A stretch of 64,000 nucleotides of DNA from positions 434,001-498,000 of the forward strand of contig NW_020167530.1 of NCBI RefSeq assembly GCF_001641265.1. Reading direction: 5' to 3'. Positions 10,279 through 21,032 of the stretch are shown here, piece after piece. Each line of letters opens with the position of its first letter. Position 1 is the first letter of the stretch. The notes beneath the pieces are model-generated. The model searched no databases, was not told the origin of the DNA, and saw only the letters and a program-made list of their open reading frames with translations. Source of the stretch: Pseudogymnoascus destructans. Taxonomy: Eukaryota > Ascomycota > Leotiomycetes > Thelebolales > Thelebolaceae. The translations under genes and the position numbers were made by a program.

Positions 10279-13200
10279 ATGTCTTTCCGCCAAAACGGAC
10301 AGCATAGATATGGCCACGTCCCTCCGCAACAATATGGAGGCCAGCAGCCAGCTCAGAATGTAGGCCTTGGCTTGCAGCGACAGTCAAGTTTCGACAACGG
10401 CGATGATGTCCAGTTCTTCGACAACACGAATGGCACACGGCCGCCGACGCAGCCAAATGCGTATGCGCAACAAAACCATTATGGAAGCCTGAGATCACAT
10501 GGAGGAGGACAAGATGGACTATATCTAGACGGATCCGGCAGGGGCCATCGATCCCCAGAGCGACAACAATATAGTCCACAGCCTTCTCAGTATACAAACC
10601 AGATGTACGCGGGCCAGGGCGGTGGAGTGCCGCAAACCCCGAGTACACCGTCAGCATACAATCCACAGCACTTTCCACGGCCGCAGTCGCAGAGTCAAGC
10701 GCATGTTCAGATGCCTAATTATAATCCTCAATTATACAGCAGCCAAAGCGTTTCCTCGCACCACCACCCTTATGTCCCAGCCGCGTACCAGACACAACAA
10801 CCCCCGGTGCCGCTGCGGCCACCTGCGCAATCCCCTTATATGCTACAAGGACCGAGTTATGGAACGTCTCCTATGCCACAACAGAGCCAAACATTCAACA
10901 GCCCGCCTCTTCAAGCCAGTCCATATTGGTCCCCTCAGATTCCTCAGTCTTATGGAGCTGCGCCACAATTCCCCAACCAAGTACCTACTCAACCCGCATA
11001 TGAGCCCTCCTATGAACCCTCCTATGAGCCTTCATATACCCCGTCGCTACCTGCACCTCTCCCTCCCAAACCGGCCCAGTACTCAGCTCCGCCCGCGGCG
11101 CCGAGGTACCCTGCCAATGGGACTACATACGGGTCTACTAATGATTATAGAGCGCAGAGCAACCCATCCCCATACCCAGCAGTTACGCACATATCTATGG
11201 GCCCATCATACTCTGCTGCATATGACGACTTCGGTTCCGATGCGTATGGAGGCAGGCCCAGCCGCCCCTCAAGCAACAGCAACCCGCCCCAACCAGTCCC
11301 AGTGGAGAATGACGTGCAACACATAAGTCAGTTTCGACGCCATCCAACTGGTCGCGCACTCCCAACTGCCCCTGCCATCGAGGACACAGACCCATTTGAT
11401 GACGATCAGGATAGACTATCTACCGAAGCCAGGGCACAAGAGCTGATATTCCAAGAGATTGAGGCTGCTATTGGGGCAAATACTGTTAACAGGCTTCAAA
11501 TAAGCCAGCCACACGCTCCAATGAGTGGAGACCTACTCGATAATGAATTCGGAGACCACCCCAATGGTTTAGGTTCTGAAGCGCGAACACCAACAGCTGG
11601 CCAGAATTCCGAGCAGATGTACGAATTCGAAGACAGTGATGAGGCGGAAGCTGCTTCCGGGGTTTTGGCATTAAAGTTAGCCGAAGAGGAAGAGGCCAAT
11701 CAGGCCAACAGAGGTAGCATAGGATCTTTTGGGCTTTATTCCCAACAACTGCCTCAGGAGACATCTCAGGATGCCAGTAGCGACAGCGATAATTATGCGG
11801 TGGGGATGGATCTCACCATGCTTGGTGGGGGTCTTAATGTACCGATGTCGTACGGAAATGATGTTGCAGTTCGGGATGAGATGCAAGACGAAAGCCGCCC
11901 TTTGCCAGACATGCGCGGACGGGAATCGTACGCCCCTGCGACAGCATCTGTGCTTGGAGGCTTGACTTACCATCATATACCTAGCGATGACATACACCAT
12001 CCATTCCCCCCTACTCACGACCCAGGGGCAGAAAATCCAAACCTACAACAGCACCGGCGTAGTTTTGACGAGGGTGATGAGAGATCATCGCTTGGGTCCC
12101 GTCTGACGACCGAGTCACGTCTCAGTGGAAGGTCAGGAAGCGACAGTTCGTCGAGGGAGGAGTTTCCGGATATCCCCTACCATCCCGGTATTTCAGCAGC
12201 ATCTGCCCACAATCGACCCTTGCAAGCAGTTCCTTCTTTAAGTGAAAACAGGACGCCGCAATTGCTTCCTGCTGGATCATACCGTAACCCACCGCATCAA
12301 CAACAGGACCCACAGAGGACATCACAGATGTACCTTCCGGATGGCCCCGAATCGTATGCAACCCAGGATCTTCTCAACCCAGGAGGACAGTTCGTACCCA
12401 GATCAGCATCGTTGACAAGCCATAGTAGCACCCCTCTCGTGGTCCCTCCTATTCGCTCAAGGACAGATGCCGAGGAGCGCCAAGCCAGGCAGCGCCCTCT
12501 GAGAGGCCACGGCGTCGATGGATTCGATGCCGGAACGCCGCAATCGACCGTACCCCTTGACCTACCAGCACTCCCACCGGGTCGACGAAAGAAGGCCACG
12601 CCCGGAAATCTCAGGTCATCCGATTACAAAAAGTGCAGAGAGCCTTGGGCGTTGAGCAGCATTGCCGATTGGATTCGGGAAATGTATTACGGAGAGTCAG
12701 GGGACGGAGAAGCTGACCTGCGTGTGAAGTCCATTCAAGACTTGCTCGTTGCCCTATTCACGCACAAAGTACCTACGATGAATACTGCAGATGCAGAAGT
12801 GATAAGCGCCGTCGTCGTGAACGACATGCTGCAGGGCAGCGTGTTGGTAGAAGACGAGGAATGGGTCAAGTTTGGCCCTGGGGAAATATCCGGAGTTCTC
12901 TGGCAGATGAGCGGCTCTGGCTGTTACTCTCCAAAGGTTCACGAGAATGAGATTCACGGCCGCTGCTACTCTCACCATTGCCATCGGACTTTGAAGAAGA
13001 TAAACCTGCATGCGCAAAAAATGGCCCCTGCGAAACGAGCCGAACCCTGGCATGAGTTCTTTAAGCTCACCAAGGCGCAAATTGACGCGGCAGATAGCAA
13101 GGAGGTGCTCAGGCAGAACAATCTCCATGAGATTATCATGTCCGAGGATAAATTCATGGTGCAATTGGATGTCTTGCGGACGATTTACAGAGATGAACTT

Positions 13201-15654
13201 CAAGCCTGGCAACCACCAATTATTGGCCAAGCCAAACTTCCTCGGTTCATCCAACAGGTCTTTGGTAGGGCAGAGGCTGTCAAGAATGTCAACATGAACC
13301 ATTTGCTAGCACAGCTCAAGTACCGCCAGCAAGAAGAAGGCCCATGGGTTACAGGCTTTAGTAGTATCTTCCGTGAGTGGAAACGACGAGCGAGCCAGGT
13401 ATATTTGGATTATGCTGCGAGCTATCCAAATGCCACTTATTTAGTCCGGAGGGAGATGGAAAAGAATGTGCTTTTCCGCCAGTTCCTCGACCAAGCACAG
13501 AGCAACAAAGTATCTGACCGTCTGGGGTGGGATACCTATCTCTTCGCGCCATTGAAGCGACTGCAGCAGTATACTTTACTGCTAAAAGAAGTTCTCAAGC
13601 ATACATATGTTGACAGCGAGGAGAAAACCAACCTCATGATCGCCATCAAGGAAGTAGATGAAATGACCAAAGACTGTGATGAAAAGGTCAATGAAGAGAA
13701 TAAGAAGATCGAGATGCAAGAGTTGCAGACAAAGCTATTCATGCGCCCCGGGTTTAGGCGTGTTGATCTTCACTTGGATCATCTTGGCCGGCAACTCATC
13801 CTACAAGGAGACCTGCAACGGCCTGGTAGTAGTCGCTTCAACTGGCTGGAAACCCGTGCCATTCTGTTTGATCATTACCTCGTGCTAGCCAAGGCTGTTG
13901 TTCAACGCGACAGTGCTGGCCTGAAAAACAAAGAGGTCTTCGATATTTCGAAACAGGTAAGAAAACCATCATCCCTCCCTCACATTATTCAATTCTAACA
14001 CTCTAGTAGCCTATTCCGATGCAACTTCTCGTGCTAGAAAGCACAAACGATGAAGCGGTCGTGAAGTCTAAGGGCTTGGGTAGTGTTACGACGGTTACGA
14101 GATCGGCTCCTTCAACGTCAGACTCAAGGATGACCCGGGCATCTACGGCATCGGATCGCCCTGCGTTAGACCACGCCTCGACTAGCAACTCATTGAGTTC
14201 GATGTCGAAAGTTTCTTCTAACACAACTGCTGAAGGTGATGCACGATCCATGTTTCCATTCCGAATCAAGCATCTCGGGTCTCAGGAAGTTCATACATTG
14301 TATGCACCCAGCGCCCAGAATCGGCAGGAATGGTGTGAGAAGATTATGTGGGCCAAGGAACGCCATGCGGCATCGCTCTTTTCTCAAAATGCGGAGCCTT
14401 TCCGGTTAAAGGTTCTGGCCGACACTGCATTCGTGATCGATCCAATACAGGCTGGTGGAAGGGGCCTTGCTGGAATTCCAGTCGTTGGAACACCGTTGGA
14501 CAGGGCAATTAAAGATATCGAGCGGGAATATGGCCATGCAAGACAGTCCCCGGTTTGCCGAACACAAGTCAATTGCGCAACAGCATTTGTCATGTGCGGC
14601 AAATCAATGGTTGCTATTGGTACGGATAACGGAGTCTACATATCAGAGCTCAACAACCCCCGAGGGTGGACAAGAGTAAGTTGATCCCCAGCCATATGCG
14701 GTCGGAATAGCATACTAATTACTTCCACAGTCCATACAGTCGAGCCGTATTACTCAAATAGCAGTCCTCGAGGATTTCTCTATCTGCCTCGTCTTATCCG
14801 ATAAATCTCTCATTGCCTATCACCTCGATTCCGTCGTCCCCGTCTCCAACTTCCCAGCACCGCAGCACGACTCGGCGCGACGCGCTCCGCAAAAGATCTC
14901 GGGCTCCCGCGAAGTCTCCTTCTTCGCCACAGCGCGGATGAAAGATCGCACACTCGTCTTCTACAAAGGGCGCGGAAACATCGCAACCTCGTCCTCATCC
15001 ACGTTCAAGGTGCTGGAGCCTGTCTTTCAGAAATCTTCTGAGAAGAAATCGAAACTCTTCGGGCGGTCCAAGACGGGTGGCGGCACAACTGAGTTCTTCC
15101 GCGAGTTCGACGAGTTCTATATCCCCGTGGAATGCTTCGGCATTAATCTCTTCCACTCCTACATCGCTGTCTGCACAATCAAGGGGTTCGAGCTCCTCAC
15201 GCTAGACAAGAAGATTACGATGAGCATCCCCGATCCCAATCAGCCCAACATCGCGTCCATATCCGACCGACTCAAAGACCAGAAGCCACTGGGCATGTTC
15301 CGTCTCTCCGACGCCGAGTTCCTCCTCTGCTACCAGGACTGTGGCGTCTACATCGACAAGCACGGCGAGGTGTCGCGCAGCGTGGTCCTCGAGTTCGTCG
15401 GCAAGGCCAAGTCGGCCGCCATGTACGGCGCGTACCTGATCCTCTTCGACACCGACTTCATCGAGGTGCGGAACGCGGAGAACGGCCGCCAGAGACAGAT
15501 CATCGCGGGCAAGGATGTCAGGTGTCTGGATTACGGGGTGCAGGGCGCGGGCACGATGGCGAAGAGGTCGCTGAAGGTGGCGATGGCGCATCCGGAGATG
15601 GCGAACTGCCAGCTGGTTGTGGAGCTGGTGCTTAATGATGGGCAGAGGGAGTAA
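10279..15654 (+). CDS. tus1: Rho1 guanine nucleotide exchange factor, Tus1/Rgf3-like
   Basis: Exons 10279-13956, 14010-14675 and 14731-15654 give 1755 residues; introns are 53 nt (GTAAGA) and 55 nt (GTAAGT). The first in-frame ATG (MSFRQNGQ) is taken as start. Residues 1 to about 770 are low-complexity and rich in Gln, Pro, Ser and Tyr, including a YEPS tandem. A conserved block from about 775 (ALSSIADWIREMYY) holds paired Cys/His (GCYS, CYSHHC). A RhoGEF (DH) domain occupies about 940-1155, with SEDKFMVQLDVL and LFAPLKRLQQYTLLLKEVLK. A PH domain follows, and a citron-homology (CNH) domain covers about 1400-1720. It should activate Rho1 at sites of wall synthesis or septation. It differs from the Rom2-type GEF at 59144-63118, which has a DEP domain and a shorter N-terminus. 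The Tus1 rather than Rom2 assignment is inferred. Confidence 0.88.
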
Positions 15655-16322
15655 TGCGTGTCGTCTTCGAAATATCAAGAGGATGAGGGATGCAACAAAT
15701 AGTCGCGATGCGGGGCAGCATGCGATGATGAGAAAGGGACGCGTTCTATGCAGATATCATGTCATGAGGAATTCGTATATGTAGATACCACGGCGTTTTA
15801 GTTCATGTTTTTACTGATTGGGTGGGGAGGCAGGTAATTTTTTGACTATAGAGGCTTTTGGTTACCTTACTGATGCAGATGAGGGGGGAGGCGACTTAAT
15901 ATCTGGTGATTAGATAGGAAGTGGATGATGGATTATTCTTCATATAAGTCTTTTATTTACATGGTTATGGTTGGAGATTATTTCTAAATTTATAATATAT
16001 TGTGTGGCAGATACAATAGAAATTATGAACCCAATTCAATTTCTTATTTCCCTAAAAATTGAAGACGATTAAGATAGGCTTGTCTACCACGACATAGCAT
16101 AAATCTACCATTTAAATAGTATTTATTTATTTACACGTTGTTGCAGCCACTTCTCCTAATCTCCTTACTTACTTTTTACTTTTTACTCTCCTATAAACGT
16201 ACGTCACCCCTGTCACAGCACCATCGTCCCTTCCCGGCCACCGTACCCACACGACATCACCTGCTAACTCCAAAGCTCCCCAAGCTCCCCAAGCTCCTTA
16301 ACCAAGCAGAGGCAGCACCCAA
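15655..16322. other. Intergenic between GEF and EMC1
   Basis: Contains the 3' UTR of the upstream gene and the promoter of EMC1, both reading rightward. It is strongly AT-rich around 15930-16140. A pyrimidine-rich stretch (16140-16200) lies about 120-180 bases ahead of the EMC1 ATG, as in many fungal core promoters. Confidence 0.45.
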
Positions 16323-19289
16323 ATGCGCGCCTCATTACCAGTGGGACTCCTGTCCCTCGCGCTCTCCCTCCTCCCCCCAACCACCGCCGTCTTCGCCGAC
16401 GAAGCCTACACCACCGACTTCCAATATGCACTCCTGGGCCTCCCCCTCCCCAGCACGACCTTCTTCCACCGCCCGCACGCCGATCCCAAGGCCGCGTCCC
16501 TTCTCTACACCCTCAGCGACCTAGGCGTGCTGGGCGCCGTCAACCCCGGCACCGGCGCGCTGGTGTGGCGCCAGTTCCTCGCTGCGCAGGCGAACCGTAC
16601 GATTGAGTCCGAGGCGGGTGGGAGTGTTGAGGGATACCTCCGCGGCGTGGAGGGCGAGAAGAGGGTGCTTAGTGCGCTGGGGGGGAATGTGAATTCCTGG
16701 GATGCGGTTACGGGGAGGGAGGTGTGGGGTAATGAGTTTGAGGGCGAGGCGAGGGATGTTGAGGTCCTGGGCACGGAGGGAGAGGAGAAGGATGCGCTTG
16801 TGCTGTTTGAGGGGGAGAAGGGAAGTGTGGTGAGACGGCTGGATGGGGATACGGGGGCGGTGAAGTGGGAGGTTGAGGGGGAGAAGGGGGCGGTGCCTGT
16901 GCAGGTTAGCACGGATACGAAGAGTGTGTTTGTGGTCAGTCTGCATGGTGCTTGGGGTGGGTACAACATCAAGGTCACCAGCTTGGATCCGGTTACGGGA
17001 AAGAAGGTTAAGGAGCATACTTTGGCGAGCAAGGTGGATGTGCATACGCGGGAGGATGTGCTCTTTGTGGGTGGGAACGTTGCAGCGCCGATTGTGGCAT
17101 GGGCTGATCGTGGCCTGAAGACCCTCAAGGTCAACATCCTTGGCACGCAGGCGGTGCACAGTCTCTCGTTGAGCAAAACTCCGGAGGAGCTGACAAAGGT
17201 CATCGTTCACGCGCCGCATTTGATCCAGTCTAAGCCCCATTTCTTGGTTCACAGCCAGACGGCGACGAGCCATTGGGCTGATGTGTACCATGTGGACATC
17301 GCGGCTGCAACTGTGAACGAGGGGTACCATCTTCCCAAGCTTGCTGGACCTGGTTCGTTTGCTACAAGCTCCAGAGACGCGAATGTCTTCTTCACTCGGA
17401 TCACTGATGACGAGGTTACCATCTTGTCCTCGAACTCCCATGGAGTGCTCCAAAAGTTCCCGCTGGCATCCGAGCCAGGCGCTGGCAGAGCTTCCTACGG
17501 TGTCGCTGAGGTTGTCAGCAAGACTGCCGATACTTACGCTGTCCGCTCGGCCGTCCTGACCACCAACCAAAACTGGATTATGATCCGCAACGGAGTGCCG
17601 GACTGGGCGCGCGCTGAAGGGCTTTCCGGATCTGTCGCCGCTGCCTTTGCGGAGATTCCAGAGGAGGAAAGCTTGGCCGAGGCGTTGGATGTTGAGGCGC
17701 ATAGCAATCCGCTCCAGGCCTATTGCCACAGACTCGCTCGCCATGTCACCGAGCTTCAGTATCTTCCTGGACATTTGCAACAGCTGCCGAAGCGAGTACT
17801 CACCAGTCTCCTTCCGGGAGATGCTAACCCTGTATCCACAAGCTTGTTGGCGAGAGACGGCTTCGGATTCCGCAAACTGGTCATTGTCGCAACTGAGCGC
17901 GGACGCGTGTATTCCCTTGATACTGCGGCCAAGGGAGCCATCGCCTGGTCGCACCAGGCGTTTGAGATACCCGCTGGAGAGAAATGGGATGTGAAGGGCA
18001 TCTATGTTGATAACCAGAAGGGCGTTGCAAAGATTATGGGAAGCAGGGGCGAGTATATCATTATCAAAACCACCAGCGGAGCTACCGTTGAGATATTGCC
18101 GCCTATCGAGCAATCACACATCCAAAGCACCGCTGTGGTAGACAGCCCCTCGGGCAAGTGGCTTCTTCCAATTGGACCTGGGGGCCGCTCTCCACCAATT
18201 CCCAAGGATTATGCACCAAAGGACTCTCTTGTTGTCCGCGGCGCAAATGGTGAGGTCAATGGAGTTCGATTCACCCTCAAAGGAGACAACGCAATCTCGA
18301 CCGTGACTTGGACCTTCAAGCCTGTCGCGGGCGAAAAAATCATCTCTGTCAATGCCAGGCCCGCGCACGATCCTGTCGCCTCCATCGGGCGTGCTCTCGC
18401 AGACCGCAGCGTGCTGTACAAGTACTTGAACCCAAACATCATCCTGATCAGCACCGTGGCAGAGGCGAAATCGACCGCATCATTCTACCTCCTCGACTCG
18501 ATATCCGGCGCGCTCCTCTACTCCACCACACACTCCAACGTGGACACCGCACAGCCCATCACCGCCACCCTGAGCGAGAACTGGTTCGCCTACTCCTTCT
18601 TCGCCTCCCCAAGCGCACCCACCGCCGAGTCCGCCCTCCCCGAAGCACAAGGCTACCAGCTCCTCATCGCCGAGCTGTACGAATCGGAACTCGCCAATGA
18701 CCGCGGCCCTCTCGGCTCCGCCGCCAACTTCTCCAGCCTGCACCCCGCCGAGTCGCCAGAGGGATTCACCCTCCCCCACGTCATCTCCCAGGCGTACATC
18801 ATCCCGGAGCCTATCACGCATATGACCGTCACCCAGACGCGCCAGGGCATCACGTCGCGCCAGATCCTGGCCACGCTTCCGCGCTCCAACTCCATCATCG
18901 GGCTCCCCCGCAACCTTCTCGACGCGCGCCGCCCCCTCGATGTTAGCAGCAAGGCCGCCGCGGCCGCCGCAGCCGAAGAGGGCCTGATGGTGTATATTCC
19001 GCAGCTTGACTTTGATCCGCGCGGCGTGCTGACGCATCAGCGCGAGGTGGTTGGGGTGCGGGGTGTGATTGTTGCGCCGGCGTTGTTGGAGAGTACGAGC
19101 GTTGTGTTTGCGTATGGGGTTGATGTGTTTGGGACGAGGATTATGCCGAGTTTGTCGTTTGATGTGTTGGGGGCGGGGTTTAATAAGGTGGCGCTTGTGA
19201 GTACGGTTGTGGGGTTGGCGGTTGGGGTGGGGTTTGTGGCGCCGATGGTGAGGAGGAAGCAGATTGATTTGAGGTGGCTGAGTTCATAG
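16323..19289 (+). CDS. emc1: ER membrane protein complex subunit 1 (EMC1)
   Basis: Uninterrupted frame of 988 residues. EMC1 is the large lumenal subunit of the EMC insertase, which places tail-anchored and multi-pass proteins in the ER membrane. There is a signal peptide (about 1-22), then FADEAYTTDFQYALLG, a typical EMC1 mature N-terminus. A PQQ-like beta-propeller follows (GAVNPGTGALVWRQ, then repeats such as AVTGREVWG and DGDTGAVKWEVEG). The conserved C-terminal DUF1620 region is present, with LATLPRSNSIIGLPRNLLDARRP near residue 850. One transmembrane helix near the end (about 955-975) precedes a short tail ending DLRWLSS. The length matches the family. No intron is needed, which is unusual among the long genes here. 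Confidence 0.93.
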   Translation: MRASLPVGLLSLALSLLPPTTAVFADEAYTTDFQYALLGLPLPSTTFFHRPHADPKAASLLYTLSDLGVLGAVNPGTGALVWRQFLAAQANRTIESEAGGSVEGYLRGVEGEKRVLSALGGNVNSWDAVTGREVWGNEFEGEARDVEVLGTEGEEKDALVLFEGEKGSVVRRLDGDTGAVKWEVEGEKGAVPVQVSTDTKSVFVVSLHGAWGGYNIKVTSLDPVTGKKVKEHTLASKVDVHTREDVLFVGGNVAAPIVAWADRGLKTLKVNILGTQAVHSLSLSKTPEELTKVIVHAPHLIQSKPHFLVHSQTATSHWADVYHVDIAAATVNEGYHLPKLAGPGSFATSSRDANVFFTRITDDEVTILSSNSHGVLQKFPLASEPGAGRASYGVAEVVSKTADTYAVRSAVLTTNQNWIMIRNGVPDWARAEGLSGSVAAAFAEIPEEESLAEALDVEAHSNPLQAYCHRLARHVTELQYLPGHLQQLPKRVLTSLLPGDANPVSTSLLARDGFGFRKLVIVATERGRVYSLDTAAKGAIAWSHQAFEIPAGEKWDVKGIYVDNQKGVAKIMGSRGEYIIIKTTSGATVEILPPIEQSHIQSTAVVDSPSGKWLLPIGPGGRSPPIPKDYAPKDSLVVRGANGEVNGVRFTLKGDNAISTVTWTFKPVAGEKIISVNARPAHDPVASIGRALADRSVLYKYLNPNIILISTVAEAKSTASFYLLDSISGALLYSTTHSNVDTAQPITATLSENWFAYSFFASPSAPTAESALPEAQGYQLLIAELYESELANDRGPLGSAANFSSLHPAESPEGFTLPHVISQAYIIPEPITHMTVTQTRQGITSRQILATLPRSNSIIGLPRNLLDARRPLDVSSKAAAAAAAEEGLMVYIPQLDFDPRGVLTHQREVVGVRGVIVAPALLESTSVVFAYGVDVFGTRIMPSLSFDVLGAGFNKVALVSTVVGLAVGVGFVAPMVRRKQIDLRWLSS

Positions 19290-19727
19290 GGTGGGGGAGA
19301 ATTGTAAGAATAACGTGGTATAAGACACGGTTAAAAATAAATAGAGGGTATTTACGAATGAGCATGCAGCAACGATGCGTCGTGAGTTTGTCTTGGGCGT
19401 TGTAAAGCCGCAAAATCAGGGGCGATATCGTGTGCTGAGAAAAATGATAGGTACTCTGGCTTTAAGCATGTCAAAATCTGTACACACAACGATATCTTCT
19501 ATAGTTTTGCATCAGTCGTGTTCTGTGGCTACTCCTGAACACCCTGAACCCCTCCAACTAGAAAATTGCGCCTACATTGTCGCTTTCACACTTGATGTGC
19601 AGAGAGTGTGTGCTCTTATAGCGCGACAGAGTTTCTCCACTACAGCTCCACAAAGCTTTTTTTAACCCTGACACTTTTGTACTGTAGATGGAGGTTTTAT
19701 CCAAGCCCCAAGTCATGCTACAGTACC
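19290..19727. other. Intergenic, EMC1 3' side
   Basis: 3' UTR of EMC1 and sequence upstream of the NLR fragment. No supported gene. Confidence 0.4.
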
Positions 19728-20336
19728 ATGCGGGAGATCGTCACAAGCCCTATGGCTGGTCTGGCGCGCAATTCTGGAACGCAAATCAATACTCCTGTGA
19801 ACCTTCACAGGAGTATTGAAAACTACCTATCCATGATTCTAACCTTACGGTTGGGCCTTAATCGTGTCCAAAACCAGATCCCAACTGTTGCCAATACTTC
19901 GTCGCAACACCTCTCTAATGTGATAGAATCCCCGATATCATTTGGTGACGCCAACTCCGGCTTGCAGGCCGGGATCATCAACGGTTCGGTCCATACTGAT
20001 TTTCATCACCATGTCGCTCCGGGTGAGTTGCAGAGGGGTCCAAGCTGACGGGCGCGCCCCCCCACTCTAGAAGATCCCCTCCGCCTCCTCCCGTTTGCAA
20101 CACACGTCGACCTTCTACAAGAGATATATGACTGGGCTGATGGAAAAGATGAGCGATGCATCTTCTGGCTGAACGGCCTGGCTGGAACGGGAAAGTCAAC
20201 AATCTCCCGCACCGTCGCCCGCAGATATAATGAGCAGAAGCGTCTCGGAGCCAGCTTCTTCTTCTCAAAGGGTGACGGGGATGTGCGCGCAAGTTTTTCG
20301 CAAGTCTCGCCTTGCAGCATAATGTTACCTCTGTAG
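19728..20336 (+). pseudogene. Truncated NACHT-type NLR
   Basis: Exons 19728-20022 and 20071-20336 join across a 48-nt intron (GTGAGT donor, CTCTAG acceptor). The product shows FGDANSGLQAGIINGSV, a linker typical just before fungal NACHT domains, then THVDLLQEIYDWA, CIFWLNGLAGTGKSTISRTV with a perfect Walker A (GLAGTGKST), and RLGASFFFSKGDGD. The frame then degenerates (VRASFSQVSPC) and stops at 20334-20336. No Walker B, later NACHT motifs or repeat domain (WD40, ANK, TPR) were found downstream. The N-terminal effector region is short and unrecognised. A functional gene would run to several hundred codons more, so this is probably a relic of the fast-evolving fungal NLR repertoire. A short expressed product cannot be excluded. 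The start ATG is the first suitable one, not proven. Confidence 0.7.
19787..19818. repeat. Perfect 15-bp inverted repeat (hairpin)
   Basis: CAATACTCCTGTGAA and its exact reverse complement are separated by two bases (CC). It lies inside the first exon of the NLR fragment, so it would form a 15-bp stem in DNA or RNA. Confidence 0.9.
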
Positions 20337-21032
20337 GACGTAGGTGGGGTCCATTATACGCCAACTCAAAATCTGTTAGTTGCTTTGATTCAAGGTAAGA
20401 TTACTGATTTTCGTGGTGACCACGCATGAATTTACGAACCAGAGCAGCCACAAGGCTAATGACGATCTCCCACAGATGGTAAGGCCCTGAGAGCTCAGCT
20501 AAGACACCTTTATATATATAAGGGATAGTAACAGGTCGACGGTAGAGCTATGATGGAGGAACTTGTTGCGCTGTAAAAGGAGACTCTCTGCAAATCAGGC
20601 ATGAGGGAGATGAGGCGAACCTAATTTTCTAGTGAGAGGCGCTCAGAGTGTTTAGGAGTGGCTACGGAACACGACTTATGCTAAGATATGGGAGATATTA
20701 ATGCGTGCATAGGTTTTGCGATGCTTAAAGTCAAAGTACCTGTCATTTTTCTCGGCACAGCGGGCTTCTCCCTACGTGGGGACGGACGTTATCGATATCA
20801 GTCACTAGAAAGGTTCGAAAGGCTGTATCAACAACATTCGTATTCTCGTAATATAATAGGTACTGTATAATATCAACGGACTGCAATGGCCAATGCCACT
20901 GAGCCCCTATATGTACTTTCGCCATTGGCAAAAAACTGAGTGGTATACCCCTTCTAGAATATGCCAGCGACCACCGTTAACAATCTTCTTGGCATCCTCC
21001 TCGTGAATCTTCACGTCTACGTTATAAGATGA
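20337..21032. other. Degenerate or intergenic sequence
   Basis: Lies between the NLR relic and the convergent 5-phosphatase gene. No recognisable NLR continuation and no complete frame. A TATATATATA tract occurs at about 20511-20520. Confidence 0.4.

Noticed and set aside
16521..18113. 530-residue frame antisense to EMC1
   Set aside because: It is a shadow of the highly conserved EMC1 coding strand, with compositionally odd His/Arg/Leu-rich sequence and no family match.
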